A DNA stretch of 64,000 nucleotides from B18-G4 sp032250805 (lineage in GTDB: Bacteria > Bacteroidota > Bacteroidia > Bacteroidales > B18-G4), in the NCBI GenBank assembly GCA_032250805.1, contig JAVVEM010000014.1:1-64000 (forward strand), given 5' to 3'. Both the position numbers and the translations under genes were made by a program. Position 1 is the first letter of the stretch. Each line of letters starts with the position of its first letter. The notes under the pieces are model-generated. The model made no database searches and was not told where the DNA came from. It worked only from the letters and a program-made list of their open reading frames with translations. Positions 27,968-37,023 of this stretch are shown here, piece after piece.

Positions 27968-29862
27968 TAGGCGCGCTCGTTTTTGCCCTCCACATAGTGG
28001 ATAAATGAAAGGTTGGCCACCTTGTTGCCCCCCAATGTGGGATAATTTCCCGTAAAATACCAATCGCCCGTATGGCCCGGAATAGAGGCATGAAGGTCTT
28101 CTATACTCTGGTAAATGATCTTCAAGCCGGGCTCAAGCCCTTCAGGTTTCAGCAAGTCGGCAATTTTGTCTGAGATCTGCCCGGCAGTAAAAGGTTTGTA
28201 AATATCCTTTACCTGGTTTTTAATTTTTTCCTTTGGAAGATCAAGCTGTGCTTTGGCTTTTTCGTAAACCTCTGTGATCACGTGCTCCCGGCCAGTTTCC
28301 TTCAGCAGGGCTATGGCAGCTCTAAACGCAATGAAATCGCCAAGCTTAGCCATGTCAATGCCATAGCAATCAGGATACCTTATCTGTGGTGCAGAAGAAA
28401 CAATGATAATATTTTTGGGCCTGAGCCTGGCAAGAATTTTTATAATGCTTTGCCTGAGGGTAGTACCCCTGACAATAGAGTCGTCGATAACAACAAGGTT
28501 GTCACGTCCGGGTTCTATCACGCCGTAGGTGATATCATATACATGCCCGACAAGATCATCGCGCTGGCTGTCCTGGGTGATGAAGGTACGCAATTTCATG
28601 TCCTTTACGGCGATATTTTCAACACGAGGGCGAAATGCCAGGATCTCTTTCAGCTTTTCACTGTCGTTTAAGGGATCTAGTTCACTGATTTTTTCAAATT
28701 TAATACGGTCGCAATGATTATGAAGCTCATTTACCATTCCCCTGAAGGCTGAAGAAGCGGTATTGGGTATATATGAGAAAACGGTATGGTTCAGGTCGTT
28801 ATTGATGGTCTTCATCACAGCAGGCACCAATGCCCTTCCCAGTTGCTTGCGTTCCCTGTAAATCTCAGAATCAGTTCCCCGCGAAAAATAGATCCGCTCA
28901 AAGGAACAGGATTTCTTTTCCATGGGTTCGGTAAAAGCTTCTTCACTGTAACTGCCATTTTGCTTGATGATAAGCGCATGACCAGGGCCAAGCTCCTTCA
29001 CCTCATGCCCCGAAACATTAAATGAAGTTTGAATAACCGGCCGTTCCGAGGCAGCAACGATCACTTCATCATCACAATAGTAATAGGCAGGCCTGATCCC
29101 CGATGGGTCGCGCATCAAAAAAGCATCACCATGCCCCAGCAGGCCAGCAATGGCATAACCACCGTCCCAATCTTTGCTCGAGTTGATCAGGATCTGCAAA
29201 ACATCAAGGTTTTCAGCAATGCGGGGAGAAATATCGCGTTTCTCAAAACCTTCCTTTTTGAACCTACGGTAAAGCGCTTCATTCTCCTGGTCGAGAAAAT
29301 GCCCTATCTTTTCAATGATCGTAATGGTATCGGAAGTCTCTACAGGATACTGGCCCAGATCAATGAGCAGGTTAAACAACTCATCAACATTGGTCATATT
29401 AAAATTACCGGCCAGAACAAGGGTTTTGGTCATCCAGTTGTTGTAACGGATCATGGGCTGCAGGTTCTCCGGCTGATTGGCTCCAAATGTTCCATAGCGC
29501 AGGTGTCCCAGAAACAGCTCACCGGTGAACTCCATATGCTGTTTTAACCAACTGACATCATCCAGATGTGTTTCAAAATTTTCAGGACCGTTTTTGGGGG
29601 TATATACCTGCCTGAAGATATCCTGTATGGGTGAATCGGAATTGGAACGAAGGCGATTGATATATTTATTCCCGGGCTCCATATTGAATTTGAGGCCTGC
29701 GATGCCGGCCCCGTCCTGCCCGCGATTGTGCTGCTTTTGCATCATCAGATGCAATTTGTTCAGCCCATAATAAGGAGTTCCGTATTTTGTAAGGTAAAAG
29801 TCAAGTGGCTTTAAAAGCCTTAGCAGGGCAATGCCACATTCATGCTTTATGGGTTCACTCAT
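27964..29862 (-). CDS. purF: Amidophosphoribosyltransferase, long Bacteroidota form
   Basis: 632 aa from ATG 29862; the frame continues upstream, but that portion lies across the -7 element. Catalyses the first step of purine synthesis (PRPP plus glutamine). The Ntn-glutaminase nucleophile is Cys9 in HECGIALL, exposed after propeptide removal. QKQHNRGQDGAG and GHLRYGTFG belong to the glutaminase domain. The PRPP loop is VVIDDSIVRGTTL near residue 470. It is well over 100 residues longer than E. coli PurF, with extra segments in the glutaminase region and a C-terminal extension (GDWYFTGNYPTLGGNKVANLSFIHYVEG). No other purine gene is adjacent. Confidence 0.92.
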   Translation of the reverse strand: MSEPIKHECGIALLRLLKPLDFYLTKYGTPYYGLNKLHLMMQKQHNRGQDGAGIAGLKFNMEPGNKYINRLRSNSDSPIQDIFRQVYTPKNGPENFETHLDDVSWLKQHMEFTGELFLGHLRYGTFGANQPENLQPMIRYNNWMTKTLVLAGNFNMTNVDELFNLLIDLGQYPVETSDTITIIEKIGHFLDQENEALYRRFKKEGFEKRDISPRIAENLDVLQILINSSKDWDGGYAIAGLLGHGDAFLMRDPSGIRPAYYYCDDEVIVAASERPVIQTSFNVSGHEVKELGPGHALIIKQNGSYSEEAFTEPMEKKSCSFERIYFSRGTDSEIYRERKQLGRALVPAVMKTINNDLNHTVFSYIPNTASSAFRGMVNELHNHCDRIKFEKISELDPLNDSEKLKEILAFRPRVENIAVKDMKLRTFITQDSQRDDLVGHVYDITYGVIEPGRDNLVVIDDSIVRGTTLRQSIIKILARLRPKNIIIVSSAPQIRYPDCYGIDMAKLGDFIAFRAAIALLKETGREHVITEVYEKAKAQLDLPKEKIKNQVKDIYKPFTAGQISDKIADLLKPEGLEPGLKIIYQSIEDLHASIPGHTGDWYFTGNYPTLGGNKVANLSFIHYVEGKNERAY

Positions 29863-29894
29863 GTAATTGTTGTTGTGGTTAGCATAATTCACTG

Positions 29895-29902
29895 CAAATT
29901 TA
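29895..29902 (-). promoter_or_regulatory. Candidate -7 element for purF
   Basis: The minus strand reads TAAATTTG, an exact TAnnTTTG match, 32 bp upstream of ATG 29862. It supports this start rather than the upstream in-frame ATG at 29949. Confidence 0.45.
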
Positions 29903-30019
29903 ACACAAAACATCATGAGGTTCCATTCAATGCAGTATGTTTCAAACATTCGTGCCTGCTTTTATCAACAAGAGGAGATAATTTCCTATTTTAGTTACAT
30001 ATTTCAAAACCCCAGCACT

Positions 30020-31627
30020 ATGATCCTTATCCTCAAAAAAACAAAAGAAATTATCCTAACCGTAATTCTTCTGAATATGGCGGTATTTGTTACATCACAA
30101 AACGATCCGCGCACACCTTCCCCATATCCTGATGAGTGCACGAGTATCACTGCCGGAAAGCTGGCAACTGCCGATGGCTCAGTAATCACTTCACATACCG
30201 ACGACAGCCACCGCACACGCTCCTGGATGAATATCGTACCTGCAAAAAAACATGAGGCAGGGAGTACTGTAACCATGTATAAACGTCAGGCCTGCGACAC
30301 CCTGGCCATGCCTGCCTATGCCCACATCCCCATTGGAGAGATACCCCAGGCCGGCAAAACTTATGCATATATAAATACAGCTTATCCATGCATGAACGAA
30401 AAGCAACTGGCCATAGGAGAATCCACTTTTGGCGGCAGAGAATACCTCCAATCTGACGAAGGCTTGATCGACTGCCAGCGCTTATGTATGCTGATGCTTG
30501 AACGTTGCACAACAGCACGCCAGGCTATTGAAATGGCCGGCGAGTTGACAAAAAAATATGGCTGGAACGATGCCGGTGAGTGCCTCACCATTGCAGATAA
30601 AAAAGAAGTATGGCACTTTGAGATCGTGGGGCCCGGAAAAGGTAAAACGGGTTCAATATGGGTGGCACAGCGCGTTCCCGACGATCATATCTCGGTAAAT
30701 GCCAATGCCAGCACCATTAAGCACATCAAGCTCGACGATCCCGGTTATTTCATGGCATCAGAAAATATTTTCAACATGGCCCTCGACTCTGGTTGGTGCA
30801 GCTCGGCGGAAGATTTTCGCTTCTGCTATGCCTACGCTCCGGAAAGCCGCACATCGCTGGCCGCCCGTCGGAGGGAGTGGAGGGTTTTCGACCTGGCAGC
30901 CCCTTCCTTGCAGCTTGATCCCAATGCCGGAAATTATCCTTTCTCGGTTCAGCCCGATAAGCCCGTAACCCTGGAACTACTCGTGAGCATTTTTAAAGAT
31001 TATTATGAAGGCACTCCTTTTAATTTCGTTAAAGATATTACTGTTACTGACGATTCGGGACGTACCGTGCTATCGCCCCTGGCCAATCCCTTTATGCCTT
31101 ACGACATGAACAAGGTATTTAAGATCAACGGCGGCTGGGGATGGCTTGGCGAGCGTACCATAGCCCGCTGGTACACCATGTATGCCACCATCATTCAGTG
31201 CCGCGACTGGCTGCCCGATGAGATTGGCGGAGTGGTATGGCTGGCGCAGGACAATGTGGCATCATCCATATATATCCCAATTTACTGCAGTGTAACCGAC
31301 CTGCCCGATTCATATAAAACACCCGGACGACCCCAGGGCTACACCACCGAATCGGCATGGTGGGCCTTTAACAGGCTTGGAACCCTGACAGCCCAGCGCT
31401 GGGGCGATATGCGGCACGATGTGGATGCAGTGTGGGGCCCTATGCAACAAGAACTCTTCAGCAAACAAAAAGAGGTTGAAACAGAAGCTCTGAAACGATA
31501 TGAAAAAAATCCAGGCAGAGCAGTTGAATTCCTCACAGAATATACCATGAAATGGGGTGAGCAAGTGGTAAACTCAGCATGGAAACTGGGTGATCACCTC
31601 TGGACCAAATACGATGAACTCTTTTAA
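30020..31627 (+). CDS. C69 family dipeptidase
   Basis: 535 aa from ATG 30020, giving a hydrophobic signal (KEIILTVILLNMAVFVTSQ). Ntn-hydrolase of the PepD/U34 group: the expected nucleophile is Cys40 in PDECTSITAGKLATADGS, with DDSHRTRSW typical of the family, and WGWLGERTIARWYTMY later. Secreted to the periplasm, where it should release amino acids from dipeptides. It heads a three-gene set with the M14 relative (gap 26 bp) and the YfcC carrier (18 bp), consistent with peptide or amino-acid use. Confidence 0.9.
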   Translation: MILILKKTKEIILTVILLNMAVFVTSQNDPRTPSPYPDECTSITAGKLATADGSVITSHTDDSHRTRSWMNIVPAKKHEAGSTVTMYKRQACDTLAMPAYAHIPIGEIPQAGKTYAYINTAYPCMNEKQLAIGESTFGGREYLQSDEGLIDCQRLCMLMLERCTTARQAIEMAGELTKKYGWNDAGECLTIADKKEVWHFEIVGPGKGKTGSIWVAQRVPDDHISVNANASTIKHIKLDDPGYFMASENIFNMALDSGWCSSAEDFRFCYAYAPESRTSLAARRREWRVFDLAAPSLQLDPNAGNYPFSVQPDKPVTLELLVSIFKDYYEGTPFNFVKDITVTDDSGRTVLSPLANPFMPYDMNKVFKINGGWGWLGERTIARWYTMYATIIQCRDWLPDEIGGVVWLAQDNVASSIYIPIYCSVTDLPDSYKTPGRPQGYTTESAWWAFNRLGTLTAQRWGDMRHDVDAVWGPMQQELFSKQKEVETEALKRYEKNPGRAVEFLTEYTMKWGEQVVNSAWKLGDHLWTKYDELF

Positions 31628-31653
31628 AGCACAATTAGATCTTACATGTGATC

Positions 31654-32577
31654 ATGAAAAAGAAAATCACTCTGATCGTTGCTCTTTTATTATTCCAGAT
31701 CATTGCGTTCACAGATGCCGTTGCACAGGAACTAATTAAGCCCGCCGAATATTTTGGCTTTGAGCCCGGATCCGACCGTATGCTATTCAATTATGGAACC
31801 CTGATCGATTACCTGAAAGAACTGGAAAAGGCTTCCGATCGTATCCGTATGGAGCAAATTGGCTCCTCCCCCATGGGTAAACCCATGTATATTGCTTTTA
31901 TTTCATCACCCGAAAATATTGCACGGCTGGATGAACTTAAAGCAATCAACCGCGATTTCGTGGCCCTCACACAGGAAGATACCAAAGCCATAGCCAGGGT
32001 ATGCAGCACTGAATGGTTCCCGCATGTAGCAGTTGAAAAACATCAGATGGGATCAACAGGAGTAAGGTACTTTGTACCACCGCCTCACGACCCGATAGCC
32101 GAAAATATTGATGCAGGAATATGGAACTGGGTGGGTATTTTCGGATCGAACATGATAAAAGGCGAAAATGATAAAGAAGAATTTTCTTTACCCATCAGAG
32201 ATATTTCCGCTTCGGCAAACGAACTGTATTGCCCGGGCTCGTGGCTGGCTGTTAATGTTAAACAGAACCATCCGCTTAGCTGGGGCATGCCTGCAAAGTC
32301 TGGTGTTTTTTCGCGCGGAAAACCTTTCTTTTTAACATCTGTGCCTCAATTCGACACCGATCGCAGAGTCATTGTCAGTTATGCAAAGGATGATGTTTTA
32401 CTCGGCGGCTATATCGAAAAAGTGAAGAAGCTGGAGGGCCGCACAGTCATGGCCTGGCTGCGAAAAGGCAAGGGACAGTTTGTTCTGTTTGGCTTTAATC
32501 CCCAATTCATGGCCTCGACAGGAGCCACATATAAACTTTTATTTAATTATTTACTTTTGCCCGCAATAACAGAATAA
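31654..32577 (+). pseudogene. Internally deleted M14 zinc-carboxypeptidase relative
   Basis: 307 aa from ATG 31654, with a signal peptide (LIVALLLFQIIAFTDAVAQ). Segments of a secreted M14 peptidase (normally about 800-900 aa) appear in order but with large gaps. N-terminal PAEYFGFEPGSDRML...LDELKAIN is joined directly to NRDFVALTQEDTKAIARV, which normally follows the active-site region. EWFPHVAVEKHQMGSTGVRYFVPPPHDP follows, and then the C-terminal domain begins (LYCPGSWL, NHPLSWGMPA, GKGQFVLFGFNPQF). The zinc motif HxxE and the catalytic Glu region are missing; only the HQMG histidine remains. The frame is open throughout. It is either a decayed peptidase fused in frame at AACCGC (31948-31953) or a real miniature non-catalytic protein. 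Peptidase activity is not expected. Confidence 0.6.
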
Positions 32578-32595
32578 AAAAGAGCAAATGATACT

Positions 32596-34215
32596 ATGGC
32601 GAAAAAAATAAAATTCCCGCACACCTATGTGATCATTTTTTATACAATTGTCATTGCAGCAATCCTTTCATGGGTAGTGCCGGGTGGTGAATATGTTCAG
32701 CAAAGCACTACTGTTGATGGTGAGGAGGTAACAGCCCTTAGCTATCAAAGGGTCGAAAGCAAGCCACAGACATGGGAAGTATTCGGGGCGCTGTTCGAGG
32801 GTTTCGAAAAACAATCGGGCATCATCGTCTTTATCCTGATGATCGGAGGTGCATTCTGGATCATGAACTACAGCAAATCTATCGATGTGGGGATCTTTTC
32901 TTTTCTGCACTTTACGCGTGGCCTCGAAAAAAACCGTATCATGCGAAAGATCGGTGTGGACAATATCGTGATGGCGCTCATCATGATCATGTTTTCTGTC
33001 TTCGGAGCCGTGTTCGGCATGAGCGAAGAAACCATTGCCTTTATCATTATCCTGGTTCCACTGGCCATTAGCATGGGCTACGATTCCATTACCGGTGTCG
33101 GGCTCGTTTTTGTAGCAGCCGGACTTGGCTTTGCGGGTGCCATACTTAATCCATTTACCATCGGTATTGCCCAGGGAATCGCCGGATTACCACTTTTCAG
33201 CGGCATTGAATACCGTTTTGTATGCTGGCTGATCATTAATGTTGTAGGTATTGTTTACATCCTCAGGTGGGCGCATAAGATAAAGAAAAACCCCAAAGCT
33301 TCATTCGTATACGAAGATGATGAATACTGGCGTAAAGGCCACAATGAAAACGACAGTAAAATCGAATACCATACCCCCCTGGCAGCCTGGATCATCTATG
33401 GCTTAGTACTTATCGCACTTGGCATTTTCTCATGGAAATACCCATTTTCACCAATGAAAGTGGGCGATTATCCACCGCTTAACCTGATGATGGTACCCGC
33501 CGGATCAGTTCTTTTTGCGGTTATCGGTTTTTTTTCGCTACGCAAGTCGGTTCATTTCTTCGTTCTGAACATGCTCATGTTCACCATTTATTTCCTCATT
33601 ATAGGGGTGATGGGATATCAGTGGTATATTATGGAGATTGCCACCCTGTTTTTTGCCATGGGTATATTATCAGGGGCAGCCATGAACTATAGCCCCAACA
33701 GGATCACTTCATTGTTTATTGAAGGAATGAAAGATATTCTTTCGGCAGCTGTTATTGTAGGCCTTGCGGGTGGGATTATTGTGATCCTTGAGGATGGAAT
33801 GATCATCAGCACGATTTTGCACAGCATGTCGCAAGGGATGAAAAATGCCGGAGAAATTACTTCTATCGGGATCATGTATCTTATCCAAAATGTTATCAAT
33901 ATCCTGATCCCTTCAGGATCTGCCAAGGCAGCCATTACCATGCCCATAATGGCACCATTTTCAGATCTCATAGGCTTGTCGCGGCAGGCTACGGTCATGG
34001 CCTTTCAGTTTGGCGACGGCTTTACCAATATGATCACCCCTACATCCGGTGTTCTTATGGGCGTGCTGGGTGTGGCTAAAATTCCCTATAATAAATGGGT
34101 GAAATGGGTTGCCCCATTGATCATCATTATGCTTATCCTCGGATTCCTACTGCTTATTCCAACGGTTACAATGGAATTGCCTGGCTTTGAGCTGGATCTG
34201 CATTTGAGGAATTAA
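32596..34215 (+). CDS. YfcC-family (DcuC-like) membrane carrier
   Basis: 539 aa, about 12 TM helices. Matches the YfcC/C4-dicarboxylate anaerobic-carrier group: FPHTYVIIFYTIVIAAILSWVVPGGEY at the N-terminus, GAVFGMSEETIAFI, GLGFAGAILNPFTIGIAQ, LIQNVINILIPSGSAKAAITMPIMAP and TNMITPTSGVLMGVLG. These paired re-entrant-loop motifs are characteristic of the ion-transporter superfamily. Substrate is probably an amino acid or a related organic acid. Position behind two peptidase-type genes suggests uptake or exchange of their products. Confidence 0.85.
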   Translation: MAKKIKFPHTYVIIFYTIVIAAILSWVVPGGEYVQQSTTVDGEEVTALSYQRVESKPQTWEVFGALFEGFEKQSGIIVFILMIGGAFWIMNYSKSIDVGIFSFLHFTRGLEKNRIMRKIGVDNIVMALIMIMFSVFGAVFGMSEETIAFIIILVPLAISMGYDSITGVGLVFVAAGLGFAGAILNPFTIGIAQGIAGLPLFSGIEYRFVCWLIINVVGIVYILRWAHKIKKNPKASFVYEDDEYWRKGHNENDSKIEYHTPLAAWIIYGLVLIALGIFSWKYPFSPMKVGDYPPLNLMMVPAGSVLFAVIGFFSLRKSVHFFVLNMLMFTIYFLIIGVMGYQWYIMEIATLFFAMGILSGAAMNYSPNRITSLFIEGMKDILSAAVIVGLAGGIIVILEDGMIISTILHSMSQGMKNAGEITSIGIMYLIQNVINILIPSGSAKAAITMPIMAPFSDLIGLSRQATVMAFQFGDGFTNMITPTSGVLMGVLGVAKIPYNKWVKWVAPLIIIMLILGFLLLIPTVTMELPGFELDLHLRN

Positions 34216-34255
34216 GCGGCATCTCACTACTGCCCAGCCAGAGCCTGCTAAAGGT

Positions 34256-35302
34256 TCAGAGCCCATTTCCGTCACCAAAACAAACATCCATCTTTCTTGA
34301 ATTGGTGACCATAGGATGATCGTGGGGTACTGTACGGAGTTTTCCTGCCACCTCCGACAAGGGTACGCCAACGATTTTGTCACCCCTGAGGGCCACCATC
34401 ACACCAAATTCATTCCTGCTGATCATTTCAACGGCCGAAGTTCCGTAACGTGTTGCCAAAAGCCGGTCGGTGGGCGTTGGGCTCCCTCCCCGCTGAATAT
34501 ATCCCAGTATGGTTTCACGTGTTTCCAGGCCTGTTTTTTTGGTGATCAGGTCGCCAATATACTGCCCGGCCGAAATTCCTTTCTTATGCTTGATCCCTTC
34601 TGCAACAACAACAATGGAATATGGTTTTTTATTACGGGCCCTGCGCATCAGATAATCGGCAACAATGGTTTCATCATATTCTATCTCCGGGATCAGGATC
34701 ACGTCGCCTCCGCCGGCAATTCCCGAATACAGTGCCAGCCATCCGGCATGATGTCCCATCACCTCAATAACCATGATGCGCTTATGCGAGTTTGCAGTGC
34801 TGTGCAATCTGTCGATAGCATCCGTGGCGATCATTACGGCCGAATCAAAACCAAAGGTAACATCCGTACCCCATACGTCATTGTCGATTGTTTTAGGCAA
34901 ACCAATAATATTCATCCCTTCCCGGGCCAGCCTGGCAGCAGTTTTTTGTGTGCCATTGCCCCCCATGCACACAAGGGCATCCAAACCCATTTCTTCATAA
35001 TGTTTTCGGATGAGCTTGGGCTTATCGATCTTATTAAACGCCTTTTTATCTTCCTTGAAAGGTTTTTCGCGGCTCGTGCCCAAAATAGTGCCGCCAAGAG
35101 TGAGGATCCCCGACAATTCGCTTTCCTTGAGTTCACGGTACTCCTGGTTGATCATGCCAAGATAACCCGATGATATCCCGTACACCTTCATACCGTATTC
35201 AACAATGGCGGTCTTTCCTACACCACGTATAGCCGCATTTAGCCCGGGACAATCACCCCCGGCTGTCAGAATACCAATCTTCATTCCTTTGGTTGCTGTC
35301 AT
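34256..35302 (-). CDS. pfkA: 6-phosphofructokinase
   Basis: 348 aa from ATG 35302; ATG 35284 (MKIGILTAGG) is equally possible. Phosphorylates fructose-6-phosphate. Motifs: GILTAGGDCPGLNAAIRG (nucleotide loop), GGTILGTSREKPF, GGNGTQKTA, catalytic PKTIDNDVWGTD (the two Asp), MVIEVMGHHAGWLAL and GYIQRGGSPTPTDR. In E. coli PfkA the phosphate-donor site reads GGDGS; here Asp103 is Asn while the following Gly is kept. The Gly favours ATP, since pyrophosphate-using enzymes carry Asp there, but donor use should be tested. Standard glycolytic context; convergent with the YfcC gene. Confidence 0.92.
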   Translation of the reverse strand: MTATKGMKIGILTAGGDCPGLNAAIRGVGKTAIVEYGMKVYGISSGYLGMINQEYRELKESELSGILTLGGTILGTSREKPFKEDKKAFNKIDKPKLIRKHYEEMGLDALVCMGGNGTQKTAARLAREGMNIIGLPKTIDNDVWGTDVTFGFDSAVMIATDAIDRLHSTANSHKRIMVIEVMGHHAGWLALYSGIAGGGDVILIPEIEYDETIVADYLMRRARNKKPYSIVVVAEGIKHKKGISAGQYIGDLITKKTGLETRETILGYIQRGGSPTPTDRLLATRYGTSAVEMISRNEFGVMVALRGDKIVGVPLSEVAGKLRTVPHDHPMVTNSRKMDVCFGDGNGL

Positions 35303-35657
35303 TCGCTTTATTTTTTGTAAAATTAAGCATTCTCCGAAAATAACGGTCATCCTGTTCTCTCCACTCAAGGCTCACAAAAATACTTTTCCTACAGTTCATC
35401 CCCAAAATATGACACTACGGTAAGTAATATTTCACTGAGGCTGATAAGCACTGCATCTTTGCCTCAGTTTAATTCGGTTATCAGGTTAACTCAAAAACAA
35501 TAACACCAATAGTCGTTTGAAAGTAAAACTTCACAAGCCGGCAGAAGAAGAGATCATCGTAGCCAGAGAGAAAGTAAAGGAGTTTAAGAACTGGCTCGAA
35601 AGTTAAAACCAGGGTTCTTTTTTTCGATTCTATATCGGGTATAGGAAAATCTGCAAA
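35303..35657. other. Intergenic gap with a coding remnant
   Basis: 355 bp between the divergently read side of pfkA and the 3' end of the symporter. A near-consensus -7 box for pfkA lies at 35318-35325 on the minus strand (TAATTTTA). A short frame on the plus strand at 35490-35606 looks like the tail of a lost gene. Nothing else is recognisable. Confidence 0.5.
35490..35606 (+). pseudogene. Possible C-terminal gene remnant
   Basis: From 35517 the frame reads LKVKLHKPAEEEIIVA then REKVKEFKNWLES and stops at 35606. The sequence is amphipathic with a coding-like composition (Glu/Lys heptads), but it has no ATG and begins right after an upstream stop at 35487. I do not recognise the family. It could be a remnant or a very short gene starting at TTG 35517; chance is not excluded. 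Confidence 0.2.
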
Positions 35658-36872
35658 TTAGACTTTGAGTACTTCACCTTCCGATTTTGCAATCACAACA
35701 GCTCCGCAGCTGTCGCTCCAGACATTGGTACAGGTGCGAAACATGTCAAGGATCCGGTCAACGGCCAGGATGAGGCCTACTCCTTCGAGAGGCAATCCAA
35801 CTGCGGTTAAAATAACCGTGATCATAACCAGTCCGGCCATGGGAATGGCTGCTGCTCCGATTGAAGCAAGCAATGCAGTGATTACGATTACGATCTGCTG
35901 GATGAGGGTCAGGTCAACGCCGTAGGCCTGGGCGATGAATACCGCCGCAACACATTCATACAAAGCAGTACCATCCATATTGATGGTAGCCCCAAGGGGG
36001 AGCGTAAAGCTTGATATCTTGTTGGATACACCTGATTTATCTTCCACCGCCGTGATAGTAAGCGGAAGGGTAGCCCCCGACGAAGAGGTGGAAAATGCCG
36101 TAAGCAGGGGTGTCGACATATTCCGCATATGGCGCAATGGTTTTACCTTTCCAATAAATTTAAGTATTAACGGAAGCGTAATAAAGAAATGAATGGCCAG
36201 TGCCATGATCACTGTACCCATATACAGGCTCATTCTTGAAACAAGGGCACCCAGATCGTCCTGTTCAGATACAACCTTGGCTACAATACCAAAAATGCCC
36301 AGGGGCGTAAATCTTATCACGAAGAGGGTGATCTTCATCATCACCTCGAAAATTGCGTTGAACGCTTTTTTAAGAACCTGTTTATTCTCATCGCCGATCT
36401 TCGTCACAAAAAACCCAAACAATACGGCAAAAAAGATGATCGACAGCATTTCGTTGTCATTGAATGCCTGAAAAATATTCTGCGGAACCATCTCTATCAA
36501 TGTTTGTCCGAGCGACCGCTGGTTATCCACCAATCCTTCCACTTCCCGGCTAAAGTTCAGGTCGGCCCCCACTCCGGGCCGGATGATGTTTACCAGTATC
36601 TGCCCGGTTAGGATAGCTAAAAGGCTTGTAGCAATATAATACCCGATGGTTTTCAATCCCAGTCTGCCTAGGCTCGACCCGCTGCCAATATTGGCGATAC
36701 CTGAGATCAGGGAACTCATGATCAGGGGAATGATAAGCATCTTCAGGGCACGGAGGAACACATCTCCCATCCAGGATACGTAAGTAATGGCCTCCCCTTC
36801 AAATACCAGGCCGTAAACAATGGCAAGTACGAGGGCGATGAGGATCTGCCAGTGGAGGGCAATTTTCTTCAT
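35658..36872 (-). CDS. Dicarboxylate/amino acid:cation symporter (DAACS)
   Basis: 404 aa from ATG 36872; the extension to 36920 runs into the intergenic repeat and is not expected. Glutamate-transporter-fold symporter: 8 TM helices and two re-entrant hairpins. HP1 contains STSSSGATLPLT, TM7 has GATINMDGTALYE (the NMDGT Na+ site), and TM8/HP2 has AAIPMAGLVM and VDRILDMFRTCTNVWSD with substrate-binding Asp and Arg. Arg in the DMFRT stretch indicates a dicarboxylic substrate (glutamate, aspartate or C4-dicarboxylate). Complete and probably functional. Confidence 0.94.
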   Translation of the reverse strand: MKKIALHWQILIALVLAIVYGLVFEGEAITYVSWMGDVFLRALKMLIIPLIMSSLISGIANIGSGSSLGRLGLKTIGYYIATSLLAILTGQILVNIIRPGVGADLNFSREVEGLVDNQRSLGQTLIEMVPQNIFQAFNDNEMLSIIFFAVLFGFFVTKIGDENKQVLKKAFNAIFEVMMKITLFVIRFTPLGIFGIVAKVVSEQDDLGALVSRMSLYMGTVIMALAIHFFITLPLILKFIGKVKPLRHMRNMSTPLLTAFSTSSSGATLPLTITAVEDKSGVSNKISSFTLPLGATINMDGTALYECVAAVFIAQAYGVDLTLIQQIVIVITALLASIGAAAIPMAGLVMITVILTAVGLPLEGVGLILAVDRILDMFRTCTNVWSDSCGAVVIAKSEGEVLKV

Positions 36873-36897
36873 AATGCAATAATAAGGATTTTTTTCA

Positions 36898-36986
36898 GAC
36901 CTCACAGGTCGGAAAATCATCAGCTTGCAGCTCCGGCACAGTTAAATTAATTACCTTTACCTTCCGGACCTCACAGGTTGGAAAAT
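36898..36986. repeat. Direct repeat GACCTCACAGGTYGGAAAAT x2
   Basis: A 20-bp sequence occurs at 36898-36917 and 36967-36986 with one difference (C/T). The first copy contains the inverted repeat GACCT-CAC-AGGTC. The two copies flank the divergent start region of the symporter (minus) and the Asp-box gene (plus). The second lies just before the -7 element at 36990. Confidence 0.7.
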
Positions 36987-36989
36987 AAC

Positions 36990-36997
36990 TATCTTTG
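36990..36997 (+). promoter_or_regulatory. -7 element for the Asp-box protein gene
   Basis: TATCTTTG, an exact TAnnTTTG match, lies 26 bp before ATG 37024. The expected -33 position is occupied by the direct repeat at 36967-36986, not TTTG. Confidence 0.5.
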
Positions 36998-37023
36998 CGC
37001 CCCAATGATTAACAGACAAACCA

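Noticed and set aside
31654..32577. Frameshift as the cause of the short M14 gene
   Set aside because: The homologous segments before and after each gap are in the same frame, so sequence is missing rather than shifted.
34316..35173. 285-codon plus-strand frame opposite phosphofructokinase
   Set aside because: The minus-strand PFK has all catalytic motifs; the plus frame shows none and no plausible start region.
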